Origin: Antiquaquibacter metalliresistens
GTDB lineage: Bacteria; Actinomycetota; Actinomycetes; Actinomycetales; Microbacteriaceae
Length of the DNA: 64,000 nucleotides
Direction: 5' to 3'
Assembly (NCBI RefSeq): GCF_029211225.1
Contig: NZ_JARGEM010000004.1
Span: 267,945-331,944 of the forward strand
Shown here: positions 17,330 to 26,419 of the stretch, in pieces
Layout of the letters: each line of letters starts with the position of its first letter
Position numbering within the stretch: position 1 is the stretch's first letter
Translations under genes and position numbers: made by a program
Notes under the pieces: generated by a model
The model's database searches: none
The model's input: the letters and a program-made list of their open reading frames with translations, nothing else
Told to the model about the DNA's origin: nothing

Positions 17330-18094
17330 GTGAAGATCGCGCGATTCTCGACCGCCGGAAATGATCCCCGCTACGGCATCCTCGACGATGACGCCCTCGT
17401 CGTGCTGAGCGGGGACCCGATGTTCGCGGGATTCGACACCACCGGCGAGCGCGTGCCGCTCGAGGGGGTGCGGCTGCTCGCCCCGGTGATCCCGCGCTCC
17501 AAGGTGGTCGCGATCGGTCGCAACTACGCCGACCACGCGAATGAGCTCGGCAACGAGGTGCCCGCCGAGCCGATGATGTTCCTCAAGCCGAACACGTCGG
17601 TGATCGGTCCGGATGACGCGATCGTGCTGCCCCCGCAGAGCCGCCGTGTCGACTTCGAGGGCGAACTGGCCGTCGTCATCGGGCGCATCGCGAAGAACGT
17701 GCCGGCCTCGCAGGCCGCGAGCGTGGTCTTCGGCTACACCGTGGCCAACGACGTCACCGCGCGCGACCTGCAGCAGACCGACGGCCAGTGGTCGCGCGCG
17801 AAGGGCTTCGACACGTTCTGCCCGCTCGGTCCGGTGATCGAGACGGAGTTCGAGGTGGCCGGTCAGTCGCTGACGACGCGGGTGAACGGCGAGGTGCGGC
17901 AGCGGGGCACGCTCGACGACCTCGTGCACTCGGTCTCCGCGATCATCGAGTACGCCTCCGCGGTCTTCACCCTGTTGCCGGGCGATGTCATTCTCACCGG
18001 CACCCCCGCGGGGGTCGGGCCGGTCATGGCCGGCGATGTGGTCGAGGTCGAGGTCGAGGGTATCGGGGTGCTCTCGAACCCCGTGCGCGGCTAG
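17330..18094 (+). CDS. Fumarylacetoacetate hydrolase family protein
   Basis: A 254-residue FAH-fold enzyme. The metal-binding FEGELAVVIGR (Glu, Glu) and VFGYTVANDVTARDLQ segments, GFDTFCPLGPVI and a TGTPAGVGPV motif match the 2-hydroxyhepta-2,4-diene-1,7-dioate isomerase/acylpyruvase group. These enzymes use Mg or Mn to cleave or isomerise beta-dicarbonyl acids; family members include oxaloacetate decarboxylases and acylpyruvases, so substrate is open. The GTG at 17330 sits 6 nt after TAGGCT, a leaderless layout. The MFS gene starts 1 bp after the stop, so the two are probably co-transcribed. Confidence 0.88.
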   Translation: MKIARFSTAGNDPRYGILDDDALVVLSGDPMFAGFDTTGERVPLEGVRLLAPVIPRSKVVAIGRNYADHANELGNEVPAEPMMFLKPNTSVIGPDDAIVLPPQSRRVDFEGELAVVIGRIAKNVPASQAASVVFGYTVANDVTARDLQQTDGQWSRAKGFDTFCPLGPVIETEFEVAGQSLTTRVNGEVRQRGTLDDLVHSVSAIIEYASAVFTLLPGDVILTGTPAGVGPVMAGDVVEVEVEGIGVLSNPVRG

Positions 18095-18095
18095 C

Positions 18096-19733
18096 ATGAC
18101 GGCCCCGGCACAGCCCGCAGCCTCAGCGTTCGCGCCCCTGCGCATCGGCGTCTTCCGCGCCATCTGGCTCGCCTCGATCGTCAGCAACATCGGCGGCTGG
18201 ATGCAGACCGTCGGCGCGCAGTGGTACCTCGTGGAACAGGGGTCGTCGGCGACCACGATCGCGCTGGTGCAGACGGCGTCGGCGGCGCCCGTGCTGCTGC
18301 TGGGCATCCCGGCCGGCGTCATCGGCGAGTTCCTCAACCGCCGGCGTCTGCTCATCGTGGTGCAGGCGTTCCAGGCGGCGGTCGCACTGTTCCTCAGCAT
18401 CCTGACGGCGCTCGGCGACATGAACCCGGCGCTCCTGCTCGCCATCACCTTCGTGCTCGGCGCGGGGGCCGCGGTGCAGTTGCCGGCCTACCAGGCGCTC
18501 GTGCCCGACATCGTTCCTCGGGCCGTGATCCCACAGGCGGCAGCGCTCAGCTCGATCGGCATCAACATCGCCCGCTCCATCGGACCGGCGCTGGCCGGGC
18601 TCGCGATCTCGAGCCTCGGCATCCCCTTCGTGTTCGCCCTCAACGCCCTGTCGTTCGGGGTGTTCCTCGTGGTGCTCGTCGTCTGGCGCGGCTACATCGC
18701 GCCGGTCTCGCGGGCCGAGCGGTTTCTCGAGGCGACGCGTGCCGGCCTGCGCTACGTGCTGCACGCGGGGGTGGTGCGTCGGCTGTGCCTGCAGCTGGCG
18801 GTGTTCATCGCTCCGGGCTCCGCGCTCTGGGCGGTGCTGCCGCTCATCGCGTCTGCCCGGCTCGGGCTCGACTCCAACGGGTACGGGCTGCTGCTGGCGG
18901 CCGTCGGCGTGGGATCCGCAGCCGGAGCCTTCGTGATCTCCCGCGCCCAACGCGCGCTCGGCACCGGGGGAGCGATCCTGCTGGCCTCCGCCGCCTACGG
19001 TCTCGGCGTCGTGGGCATCGCCCTGTCGGTCTCCCTGGCCCTCACGCTCGGCATCCTCGTGATCACCGGCGTGGCGTGGATCGTCGTGATCGCGCTGCTC
19101 AACGGGTCGGTGCAGTCCTTCCTGCCCACCTGGGTGCGGGCGCGCGGGCTCTCCGTCTACCAGATCGTGCTGTTCGGCGGCACGGCGATCGGCTCCGCGC
19201 TCGCGGGCGCGGCGGCGGAGGCGTTCGGCCTCGTGCCCGCGACGATCGGTGCCGGTGTGCTCGTCATCGTCGGCGGGCTCGCCCTTCTGCTCTGGCCGCT
19301 GGTCGCTATGGGGGACAAGGGCCGCGAGATCAGCCCGCTTCCCCTCGACGAACTGCCGCCGCTGCGCACGGAGTCCGTCGAGATCGACGGCGACGCGCAG
19401 ACCCTCGTGCTGATCAAGTACGCGGTCCCCGCCGAGCATCGCGAGGAGTTCATCGCGCGCATGCGCCTCGTGGGTCGCAGTCGCAGGCGCACCGGCGCGC
19501 GAACCTGGGAGCTCTACGACGACCGCGAGGTGCCCGGGGTGCTCGTCGAGGCGTTCTCTCTCGGCTCCTGGCGGGAGCATCTCAGCCAGCACGACAATCG
19601 TCTCACCGAGTACGACCAGCACGTGCTGAGCTCCGCGCGCGAACTGGCCTCCGCCGACCCCGTCGTCGAGCACCTGACGACCGTGCCCCCGGCGCCGCGA
19701 CGGCGTTCCCGGCGCTCGCGGCCCGCCCCCTGA
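18096..19733 (+). CDS. MFS exporter with C-terminal ABM-like domain (EntS/DUF894 type)
   Basis: A 545-residue protein. Residues 1-415 form a 10-12 helix major facilitator of the MFS_3 (enterobactin exporter) family: [20 protein letters not shown] opens it, followed by [17 protein letters not shown]. The last 115 residues are a soluble domain ([30 protein letters not shown]) resembling the antibiotic-biosynthesis-monooxygenase fold, a known extension of this subfamily. Likely an efflux pump for a small organic molecule. The ATG at 18096 follows the FAH stop. The long alternative start at 17985 would run antisense-like through the FAH gene and is rejected. Confidence 0.85.
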   Translation: MTAPAQPAASAFAPLRIGVFRAIWLASIVSNIGGWMQTVGAQWYLVEQGSSATTIALVQTASAAPVLLLGIPAGVIGEFLNRRRLLIVVQAFQAAVALFLSILTALGDMNPALLLAITFVLGAGAAVQLPAYQALVPDIVPRAVIPQAAALSSIGINIARSIGPALAGLAISSLGIPFVFALNALSFGVFLVVLVVWRGYIAPVSRAERFLEATRAGLRYVLHAGVVRRLCLQLAVFIAPGSALWAVLPLIASARLGLDSNGYGLLLAAVGVGSAAGAFVISRAQRALGTGGAILLASAAYGLGVVGIALSVSLALTLGILVITGVAWIVVIALLNGSVQSFLPTWVRARGLSVYQIVLFGGTAIGSALAGAAAEAFGLVPATIGAGVLVIVGGLALLLWPLVAMGDKGREISPLPLDELPPLRTESVEIDGDAQTLVLIKYAVPAEHREEFIARMRLVGRSRRRTGARTWELYDDREVPGVLVEAFSLGSWREHLSQHDNRLTEYDQHVLSSARELASADPVVEHLTTVPPAPRRRSRRSRPAP

Positions 19734-19756
19734 TTGCGCCCGTAGACTTGGCTTCC

Positions 19757-21235
19757 GTGTCAGCTGACTTCTCCACCGCCACCGGTACCGATGTTCGCGT
19801 GCGATTCTGCCCATCGCCTACCGGGGTGCCGCACGTCGGCCTGATCCGCACGGCGCTGTTCAACTGGGCGTACGCGCGCCACACCGGCGGCAAGCTGATC
19901 TTCCGCATCGAAGACACGGATGCCGAGCGCGACAGCGAGGAGAGCTACCACCAGCTGCTCGAGGCGCTGCGCTGGCTGAACCTGGACTGGGACGAGGGCG
20001 TCGAGACCGGCGGACCGCACGAGCCGTACCGTCAGTCGCAGCGCACGGACATCTACCGTGAGGTCATCGACCGGCTGGTCGCATCCGGCCACCTCTACGA
20101 GTCGTTCGTGACGCACGAGGAGATGGAGGCGCGCAACCTCGCCGCGGGCCGCGACCCCAAGCAGGGCTACGACAACTTCGAGCGCGACCTCACCGAGGCC
20201 GAGCGTGAGGCGTTCAAGGCCGAGGGCCGCCAGCCCGCGCTGCGACTGCGCGTGCCCGACATCGATCTCAGCTTCGACGACCTCGTGCGCGGCGAGATCA
20301 CCTTCCCCGCGGGCTCGTTCAGCGACTTCGTCGTCGTGCGTCCGAACGGGGTGCCGCTCTACACCTTCGTCAATCCCGTGGATGACGCGATCATGGGCAT
20401 CACGCACGTGCTGCGCGGTGAGGACCTGCTGTCGTCCACCCCCCGTCAGATCGCCCTCTACCTGGCGCTCATCGAGATCGGGATGACCGACTTCATCCCG
20501 CGCTTCGGCCACCTGCCGTACGTCACCGGCGAGGGCAGCCGCAAGCTCTCCAAGCGCGACCCGGAGTCGAACCTGTTCCACCACCGCGACCGCGGGTTCA
20601 TCCCCGAGGGCCTCGACAACTACCTCGCCCTGCTCGGCTGGTCGCTGTCGGCCGACCGCGACGTCTTCACGCTCGACGAGATGGTCGCCGCCTTCGACGT
20701 CGTCGACGTCAACCCGAACCCCGCGCGCTTCGACCTCACGAAGGCGGAGGCGATCAACGCCGACCACATCCGCATGCTCACCGTCGAGGGCTTCGCGCAC
20801 CGCATGCTGCCCTACCTCGGCGACCTCATCAAAGACGACGCCGACCGCTCGATGCTGCTCGCGGCCGCGCCGCTCGTGCAGACCCGCATGCAGCTGCTGG
20901 GCGAGGCGCCCGGCCTGCTGGCGTTCCTCTTCACCCCGGATGACCTGCTCGAGGTCGACGCGGACGCGATGCCCGGCGCCGACGGCGCCCTCGTGCTCGA
21001 TGCCGCCGCCGAGGTGCTGCCCGCCGTGGCACCCTGGAACACGGAGAGCATCGAGGCGGCGCTGCGCGCCAAGCTCATCGATGAGCTCGGCCTCAAGCCG
21101 CGCAACGCCTTCGGCCCCCTGCGCAGCGCGATCTCGGGCCGGCGCATCAGCCCGCCGCTGTTCGAGTCGATGGAGTTGCTTGGGCGGGAGTCCACCCTCG
21201 CGCGAATCGTGTCCCTGCGCGCGAGGCTCGGATGA
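19757..21235 (+). CDS. gltX: Glutamyl-tRNA synthetase
   Basis: A 492-residue class I synthetase charging tRNA-Glu (and, where GatCAB is present, tRNA-Gln). The HIGH-type motif reads [18 protein letters not shown] near residue 18, IEDTD follows, and the KMSKS-type loop is RKLSKRDPE near 260. Length and the C-terminal anticodon-binding helical domain are normal for the family. The GTG start at 19757 is 8 nt after TAGACT (19743-19748). A tRNA-Gln gene follows 780 bp downstream. Confidence 0.96.
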   Translation: MSADFSTATGTDVRVRFCPSPTGVPHVGLIRTALFNWAYARHTGGKLIFRIEDTDAERDSEESYHQLLEALRWLNLDWDEGVETGGPHEPYRQSQRTDIYREVIDRLVASGHLYESFVTHEEMEARNLAAGRDPKQGYDNFERDLTEAEREAFKAEGRQPALRLRVPDIDLSFDDLVRGEITFPAGSFSDFVVVRPNGVPLYTFVNPVDDAIMGITHVLRGEDLLSSTPRQIALYLALIEIGMTDFIPRFGHLPYVTGEGSRKLSKRDPESNLFHHRDRGFIPEGLDNYLALLGWSLSADRDVFTLDEMVAAFDVVDVNPNPARFDLTKAEAINADHIRMLTVEGFAHRMLPYLGDLIKDDADRSMLLAAAPLVQTRMQLLGEAPGLLAFLFTPDDLLEVDADAMPGADGALVLDAAAEVLPAVAPWNTESIEAALRAKLIDELGLKPRNAFGPLRSAISGRRISPPLFESMELLGRESTLARIVSLRARLG

Positions 21236-21270
21236 TCGACTCTGTCGGGGCTCTCGCTTAGCGTGGGATC

Positions 21271-21954
21271 GTGACATCCCCAATTCGTCGTAAGCGACCG
21301 TGGTGGCTCGGTTGGCTGCCGACCGTCGCGCTGCTCGTCGTCATCGTCGGTGTCATCGGCACCGCGATCGCGCTGTTGCGTGGCGGGATCGCCGAGCCGC
21401 TCCCGCAGGCCACCGAGGGGCAGGTGACCGACCTCAACTGGTCGATCTTCACCGCGGAAGGCCTGGCGTACGTCGACCGCAGCAGGCAAGTGCGCATCGA
21501 CTTCTCCGATCCGCCCGTCGAGGCCGAACCACTCGCGCTGCCCGAGAACGGCGAGGTCACGATCGGGCCCAAGAGCAGCGGCGATGTCGAGCTCGACTAC
21601 AGCCTCATCGTCAACGGCGGCGGTCAGGCGCCGGGCGGGGCGAAGCTCGTCGTCACCGAGTTGACGATCACCACGGTTGACGGCGCCATCGAATCGATCG
21701 TCGCGCCAAACCGCAGCGTTTGGACCTTCCGCTTTCTGCTCGACCAGCTCACCAAGCGCGGTGAGGTGCTCGGCTGGGAGGTCGACAAGGATGCGATCTT
21801 CGCCCAGGTCGAAGCGGCCACGCGAGCGGGCGAGCCATACACTCTCGAGTTCGGGCCGGGCGACCGGGTGGGCGTGCAGATCGGCGCGATCGCCGACTGT
21901 GACACCTCGGGGTACTGCGTTGTCGAGTACGTCGTGACCCCGGCCGTGCGCTAA
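21271..21954 (+). CDS. Membrane-anchored protein of unknown function
   Basis: A 227-residue protein with a basic N-terminus (RRKRPWWLGW), one transmembrane helix (about residues 15-37) and a roughly 190-residue extracytoplasmic domain rich in beta-strand-like alternation, ending with a Cys pair (CDTSGYC) that could form a disulfide. I do not recognise the family. The GTG start is 6 nt after TAGCGT (21259-21264), which indicates a leaderless transcript. It stands alone between gltX and tRNA-Gln. Confidence 0.7.
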   Translation: MTSPIRRKRPWWLGWLPTVALLVVIVGVIGTAIALLRGGIAEPLPQATEGQVTDLNWSIFTAEGLAYVDRSRQVRIDFSDPPVEAEPLALPENGEVTIGPKSSGDVELDYSLIVNGGGQAPGGAKLVVTELTITTVDGAIESIVAPNRSVWTFRFLLDQLTKRGEVLGWEVDKDAIFAQVEAATRAGEPYTLEFGPGDRVGVQIGAIADCDTSGYCVVEYVVTPAVR

Positions 21955-22014
21955 GCTTGGCAGTCGGTCCGGCTGTGGTCGCGACCGTCTCCGCCCCGGC
22001 CCCGCCGGGGGCGG

Positions 22015-22086
22015 TGGGGTATGGTGTAATTGGCAACACGGCTGATTCTGGTTCAGTTGTTCTTGGTTCGAGTCCAGGTACCCCAG
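22015..22086 (+). tRNA. tRNA-Gln (CTG)
   Basis: Acceptor stem TGGGGTA (22015-22021) pairs with TACCCCA (22079-22085), with discriminator G at 22086. The anticodon stem-loop holds CTG at 22048-22050, and the T-arm carries GGTTCGAGTCC. CCA is not encoded. It lies at the edge of the less GC-rich block that carries the PHP and pilus genes, a typical position for integrated DNA. Confidence 0.93.
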
Positions 22087-22092
22087 CTCGAG

Positions 22093-22114
22093 ACCCCGGT
22101 CAGCCGGGGTTTTT
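22093..22114 (+). terminator. Intrinsic terminator of tRNA-Gln
   Basis: Stem ACCCCGG / CCGGGGT (22093-22099 and 22104-22110) with a 4-nt loop, followed by TTTTT. It is placed 7 nt after the tRNA. The next 180 bp to the PHP gene contain nothing I can identify. Confidence 0.85.
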
Positions 22115-22296
22115 GTCTTCCTGTGGGCGAGTTCAGACGACTGCCAAAGCGGTCGTCGCCCTCGTCCCGATGACCGCATCGGCTGCGCTCGACGGCGGCG
22201 GCCCTCTTTCGGATCGCCTCGAGAACGACGCTGAGTGCCACGAATGAACGCTCGATGAACGCTCCCCAAGCACGGCTTTAATTCGGCCGATCCACG

Positions 22297-23760
22297 GTGA
22301 TCGCCCTGATTGACTGTCGACTGCCGCAGCTCGCGGTGCGCACCTCAGGAGTTCCCATTTCATCCGCATCTTCACGACGCACATTTCTTCGCCTTTCTGC
22401 CGTGAGCGGTGTCTCTGCCCTCGTCGGCGCTGGAGCGCTCGTCGGTACGCAGTCGTTGATTGCAATGGCGAACGCATCTACGCCGCCGGCCGACCCCACA
22501 GAGCACACCGCCGCCGTCTCGGGAACCATTGTCTCGACGGACGGCATTCAACTCGTCGCGAGCGTCGAGGTCTTCGACGAGCAAGGTGAGCGCAGCATCC
22601 GAGTGCAGTCTGATCTCCTCGGTCGATTCGAGGTCACGCTGCCGCTTGGCCAGTGGAACTTCGTTGTCTCTCGCGGCTATGAGTTCACGAGGCAGTCGAT
22701 CCAGGTGCAACTCGCCGATCGCCTTCGCAAAGACCTCGGAGCGATCACGCTTGAGCGTCACATCGACCTCTCTACCTCGGGCTGGTTCGCGGGGGACCTC
22801 CACCAGCACAGCAGCTACAGCGACGGCTACCAAGATGTGGGCACGGTCATGCTCTCGGCGGTGGCGAACGGCATGTCGTGGGGAGTCCTCACCGATCACA
22901 ACTCGGTCGCCGGCGCGCCTGAGTGGCTCCACGGTGAACGCGTGTTCGCGACCGAGCCGATGCGCTATGTCCCCATGCCGGGATGCGAGATCACGACCGA
23001 TCGCGGACACTTCAACCTCATCGGCGCAGGTGTGGTCATCGAACCCGACACCGCCGGTGGCGTCGCAGCCGTCGAGCGGATCGTCGCCGCGGCGAAGGCG
23101 ACCGGCGGACTGCTCCAGCTCAACCACCCGCACCTTGAGGCACCCATGGGCTTCGCGGACTGGGAGCTTCTGGAGAAGTTCGACCTGCTCGAGGTCTGGA
23201 ATGGCAAGGGCCAGCCGAACGCCTCGACCAACGCGGCGGCAAAGCAGACCTGGTACGACCTGCTTTCGAGGGGGATCTTCATTCCGGCCACGTGCGGCAG
23301 CGACAACCACGACGTCACGGGCGGGTACCTTTGGGCGCGCGACGGTGACGCGTGGATGAACCGGGGGCTGTACTCGGGCTCACCGGCAACGTATGTGCAG
23401 ACGGGAAACGCCGCCACGCGCGATTCGGTGCTCCTCGCTCTCAAACAGGGGCGCTCCTTCATCAGCAATGGACCGCTGCCCCGCTTCACCGTCTCCGGCA
23501 GTGGGCCCGGATCGACCGTCGCCCCCGGCATCCATGATGTCCATGTGGCGGCGACGGATGTCCGCGGCCTCGAACGCATCGCCGTGATCGTCAACGGCGA
23601 CGTACGTCACGAGCGCACATTCTCGGGAGAGCTCGACGCTGAGCTGTCCTATGAGTTCACCGGAACCTCCGGTGACTGGTGCCTCATCGAGGCATTCGGA
23701 GTTGACGGCGGCTACGCCCTCAGCAACCCGGTCTTCATCGGCACCACGCCCCCCGCATGA
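22297..23760 (+). CDS. Tat-exported PHP-domain metallohydrolase (CehA/McbA-like)
   Basis: About 487 residues from the GTG at 22297. A twin-arginine signal is plain: SRRTFLRLSAVSG followed by a hydrophobic stretch and an Ala-rich cleavage region. Then a carboxypeptidase-regulatory-like beta-sandwich (about 70-150) and a PHP trimetal phosphoesterase domain: DLHQHSSYSDG, LTDHNS, GCEITTDRGHFN, LNHPHLE and GSDNHDV. The fold matches CehA/McbA-type hydrolases, which include carbamate and phosphoester enzymes. The start is uncertain: GTG 22297 and GTG 22336 lack a ribosome binding site, while AGGAG at 22347-22351 lies 5 nt before an ATT at 22357. The next gene overlaps by ATGA. Third-position A/T is higher than in the flanking housekeeping genes. 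Confidence 0.82.
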   Translation: MIALIDCRLPQLAVRTSGVPISSASSRRTFLRLSAVSGVSALVGAGALVGTQSLIAMANASTPPADPTEHTAAVSGTIVSTDGIQLVASVEVFDEQGERSIRVQSDLLGRFEVTLPLGQWNFVVSRGYEFTRQSIQVQLADRLRKDLGAITLERHIDLSTSGWFAGDLHQHSSYSDGYQDVGTVMLSAVANGMSWGVLTDHNSVAGAPEWLHGERVFATEPMRYVPMPGCEITTDRGHFNLIGAGVVIEPDTAGGVAAVERIVAAAKATGGLLQLNHPHLEAPMGFADWELLEKFDLLEVWNGKGQPNASTNAAAKQTWYDLLSRGIFIPATCGSDNHDVTGGYLWARDGDAWMNRGLYSGSPATYVQTGNAATRDSVLLALKQGRSFISNGPLPRFTVSGSGPGSTVAPGIHDVHVAATDVRGLERIAVIVNGDVRHERTFSGELDAELSYEFTGTSGDWCLIEAFGVDGGYALSNPVFIGTTPPA

Positions 23761-24194
23761 TAGGAAAACGACAGCACATGGCTCGACTCATCACCACCCT
23801 CACCATCGGTGCGCTCGCGGCACTCGCGCTCTCCGGGTGCGCTGGCGCCTCGGCTCCGACGTTCACGAAGGACGCTACCGACGACACCCCGATCACCATC
23901 AGCCTCAGCGCGATCGACATCGACGAGAACGCTCTCGCGAGTGGCGATGTCACGGTGCTTGGCGACGACGCCAACGCGATGGAGGTGCTCGACTGGTTCT
24001 TCGAGGAGAAGGGGCTTGCGTTCGAGCAGGACAACGGCCTCATCTCGACCATCGGCGACCTCGCGGGGGACCAGAACCAGGGCTGGTTGATCTACGTCAA
24101 CGACACGATGGCAGAGGTGGGTGCCGAGGAACTGATCCCCGCGGATGGCGACCTCATCGAGCTGCGGTACGTCGACTACGCGAGCGCTTTCTAG
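23757..24194 (+). CDS. DUF4430-like lipoprotein coupled to the PHP hydrolase
   Basis: About 145 residues. Signal peptide with lipobox LSGC (LALSGCAGAS), so a lipid-anchored surface protein, followed by a small domain with MEVLDWFFEEKG, NQGWLIYVND and ADGDLIELRYV. This matches the DUF4430 or transcobalamin-like beta-barrel. The ATG at 23757 overlaps the PHP stop (ATGA), indicating translational coupling; an alternative ATG at 23778 would give a shorter n-region and both keep the lipobox. The tight link implies the lipoprotein binds the substrate or product of the exported PHP enzyme, but no ligand is evident. Confidence 0.78.
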   Translation: MIGKRQHMARLITTLTIGALAALALSGCAGASAPTFTKDATDDTPITISLSAIDIDENALASGDVTVLGDDANAMEVLDWFFEEKGLAFEQDNGLISTIGDLAGDQNQGWLIYVNDTMAEVGAEELIPADGDLIELRYVDYASAF

Positions 24195-24202
24195 CCACCG
24201 TT

Positions 24203-24235
24203 GAAGTGGCGCGGCTTCGGCCGCGCCACTTCTTT
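24203..24235 (+). terminator. Strong intrinsic terminator after the PHP/DUF4430 pair
   Basis: A perfect 13-bp stem (24203-24215 / 24220-24232) with a TTCG tetraloop and a short T run. It closes the two-gene operon. The following 258 bp before the LuxR gene hold no clear feature. Confidence 0.88.
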
Positions 24236-24493
24236 GCTGCGCGCGAGGCTGTGTCGACGTGGGCTCCCGGAGCCGCCGAGCGTCGTGCCTCGGCTCGCCA
24301 CAACACCCGCGCAGAGCTGCGCTAACGTAGTGATCGCCCGCCAGCGAGTTCTCCTGGTTGTCGAGAAAGGCCCCACGTTGTTTTCGCGCCCGTCGGCCCG
24401 CGTTCCGAAGAATTGGGATGCTGCGGCGGCGTTTGGGCGTGGACCGGGGCTCTCCACACTGAGCGCCTGCGTACCGTGACTGCGGATCCCATA

Positions 24494-26248
24494 ATGTTCG
24501 ACGCCAACGACGGTTCGGCACGGCGTCTGCTCGCCGAAGCTTCCGGGGGTGATCCCTCGTCTGACCGCGACCTGGGGACTCCCGCACCGCTAGGGGAATC
24601 CCGAAGTGAAGCACTGCGAGCCTACGACCGGGCGTTGCTGGGACCTGACACCGATGAGTCCATGCTTGCGCAACTTCCGGTCGTCGATGTTCGGTACCTT
24701 TCCGCGCTTGGCGCGGCGATCGCGGCTGGAGATTTCAGCGGCGCGATGACGACGGCCCGTGATGGCTGGTACGACCTGTTGCTCGGAGACCGCGATGAAC
24801 TCCGCCGAGTCCTCGAGGGGATGCCGCCGGCCGCAGTGCGGGAGCGTCCCGTGCTGTCCATGCTGCTCGGTCTGGTCTACTACGCACACCCATACCTCAG
24901 GGTGAAAGGGATCCGCTATTTCGTCGTGGCGATGAATGCCGCGAGAGCGGAGCAGGACGGTCCGAGCACTGTTGACCGGGCCCTGATCCTCACATCGGGG
25001 GGCGTCGCCTACCGGCTCATCGGCCGACCAGAGCGAGCCGTCGGCGCCGCGCGATCAGCATGGCGGATACTGCTGCAACTGACCGAGGAGCAGCGGCGTG
25101 CGGTGCCTATGCTGACCGCGGTGTTTGCACAGCTCGGCATGACTCTCTACTCCAGCGGCAATGTCGACGAAGCGCTCGACGTGTTCGAGCACGGGCTCGC
25201 CGAGGCGCCCGCCGAGGGTTACCGACACGGGTTCGCGAACCTCTCCATGCTTGCCGGTATCCACGCTCTGCGCGGTGAGTTGCCGGAAGCGGAGGAGTAT
25301 GTGCAGCTGGCCAGGGACGGCGCATGGCCGGATGTCCTGCGTTCCACGTACTCGGGCACGTTCTATCGGATCGCCGAGGCCATCATCGCGTTGGAGCGCT
25401 TCGACACTCACACCGCGCGAGCCCACCTCGCGTCAATGGTCCATGATCGCCGCACGATCGAGCATTGGGTTGAGATCGCCATCACGGAGGCGCTCGTCGA
25501 CTTGGTCGACGGTAAGCCCGGTGCCGCAGAGGCGGGCCTTCATGCATTCGCTTCCCTCAGGAAGGGTCAGGGGCGATCCCCGGGCGCTCGCGCACGGCTA
25601 GCGTCGACACGTGCGCTGTTGCAGCTCGCGCTGGGCAATCCCCGTGCAGCCAGCGCCGTTCTCCAACGTGACGCCGTCGCGGGATACGCGAAGAGCATTG
25701 GACTCGCGCGCGTGCAACTTGCGGAAGGCCATCATGGAGCCGCGCTCCAGCACATTCGTTCCACCTCGGGGGCAGCCATGTCGGTGCGATGGCTCGCCGA
25801 GGCGATCGCGATCGAAGCCGCGAGCTTGCTCCGGTTCTCGGAGGGTCCCCGAGCCGGAGCGGTCGTGGCGCAACTGGGGAGCCTTCTCGAACGCACGCAC
25901 CAGCGCGTCGCGCTCACCCTGTTGCCCGACGCCGATTTCCAGCGACTCGCTGGCGCTCTCTCGGACGCTGGTTTCTCCCATATCGTCTCGGACCTGCCTG
26001 CCAGATCGAGGTTTCCCGACCCCGACTCGACCACGCTCCTGACCGACCGCGAGTTCGCCGTGCTCCAGGCCCTGATGCGCACCTCCTCGGCGGCGAGCAT
26101 CGCGGCCGAGGAGGTCGTCTCGGTCAACACGGTGAAGACGCAGCTCAAGAGCCTCTACCGAAAGCTCGGCGTCTCGTCGCGCGATGAAGCCATCGCCATC
26201 GCGATCGACCGTCATCTCGTCGTCGACCAGCCCGAATCCCTGACCTGA
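24494..26248 (+). CDS. TPR-containing LuxR-family transcriptional regulator
   Basis: A 584-residue regulator. Residues about 60-500 are helical repeats of TPR type (YSSGNVDEALDVFEHGLAEA is one clear repeat). The last 65 residues are a LuxR/NarL helix-turn-helix (LTDREFAVLQALM, VNTVKTQLKSLYRKLGV). There is no P-loop, so it is not a full MalT/LAL ATPase but a shorter relative. Start choice is between GTG 24476 and ATG 24494; neither has a clear ribosome binding site. It lies immediately upstream of the pilus operon, in the same direction with 171 bp between, and is the natural candidate for its regulator. Base use is less GC-biased than in the housekeeping genes, like the PHP pair. Confidence 0.85.
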   Translation: MFDANDGSARRLLAEASGGDPSSDRDLGTPAPLGESRSEALRAYDRALLGPDTDESMLAQLPVVDVRYLSALGAAIAAGDFSGAMTTARDGWYDLLLGDRDELRRVLEGMPPAAVRERPVLSMLLGLVYYAHPYLRVKGIRYFVVAMNAARAEQDGPSTVDRALILTSGGVAYRLIGRPERAVGAARSAWRILLQLTEEQRRAVPMLTAVFAQLGMTLYSSGNVDEALDVFEHGLAEAPAEGYRHGFANLSMLAGIHALRGELPEAEEYVQLARDGAWPDVLRSTYSGTFYRIAEAIIALERFDTHTARAHLASMVHDRRTIEHWVEIAITEALVDLVDGKPGAAEAGLHAFASLRKGQGRSPGARARLASTRALLQLALGNPRAASAVLQRDAVAGYAKSIGLARVQLAEGHHGAALQHIRSTSGAAMSVRWLAEAIAIEAASLLRFSEGPRAGAVVAQLGSLLERTHQRVALTLLPDADFQRLAGALSDAGFSHIVSDLPARSRFPDPDSTTLLTDREFAVLQALMRTSSAASIAAEEVVSVNTVKTQLKSLYRKLGVSSRDEAIAIAIDRHLVVDQPESLT

Positions 26249-26419
26249 ACTGCTCGCGGCACGGGCCTGATGACGAGGGTGAAGCCGGGGTGAATGGCCG
26301 GCCTCGCGCGGACGGGGCCGAGTAGCGTCCCACTTAGGCGTAGGGATGCGCCAGGGGGTTCATCGACCGTAGTGCGTCCACGACGTCGCGGTGATGAAGG
26401 CACTGGGAGAGGGGGCAAC

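Noticed and set aside
17985-18095. Extended N-terminus of the MFS exporter
   Set aside because: It runs out of frame through the 3' end of the FAH gene; ATG at 18096 begins the conserved transporter.
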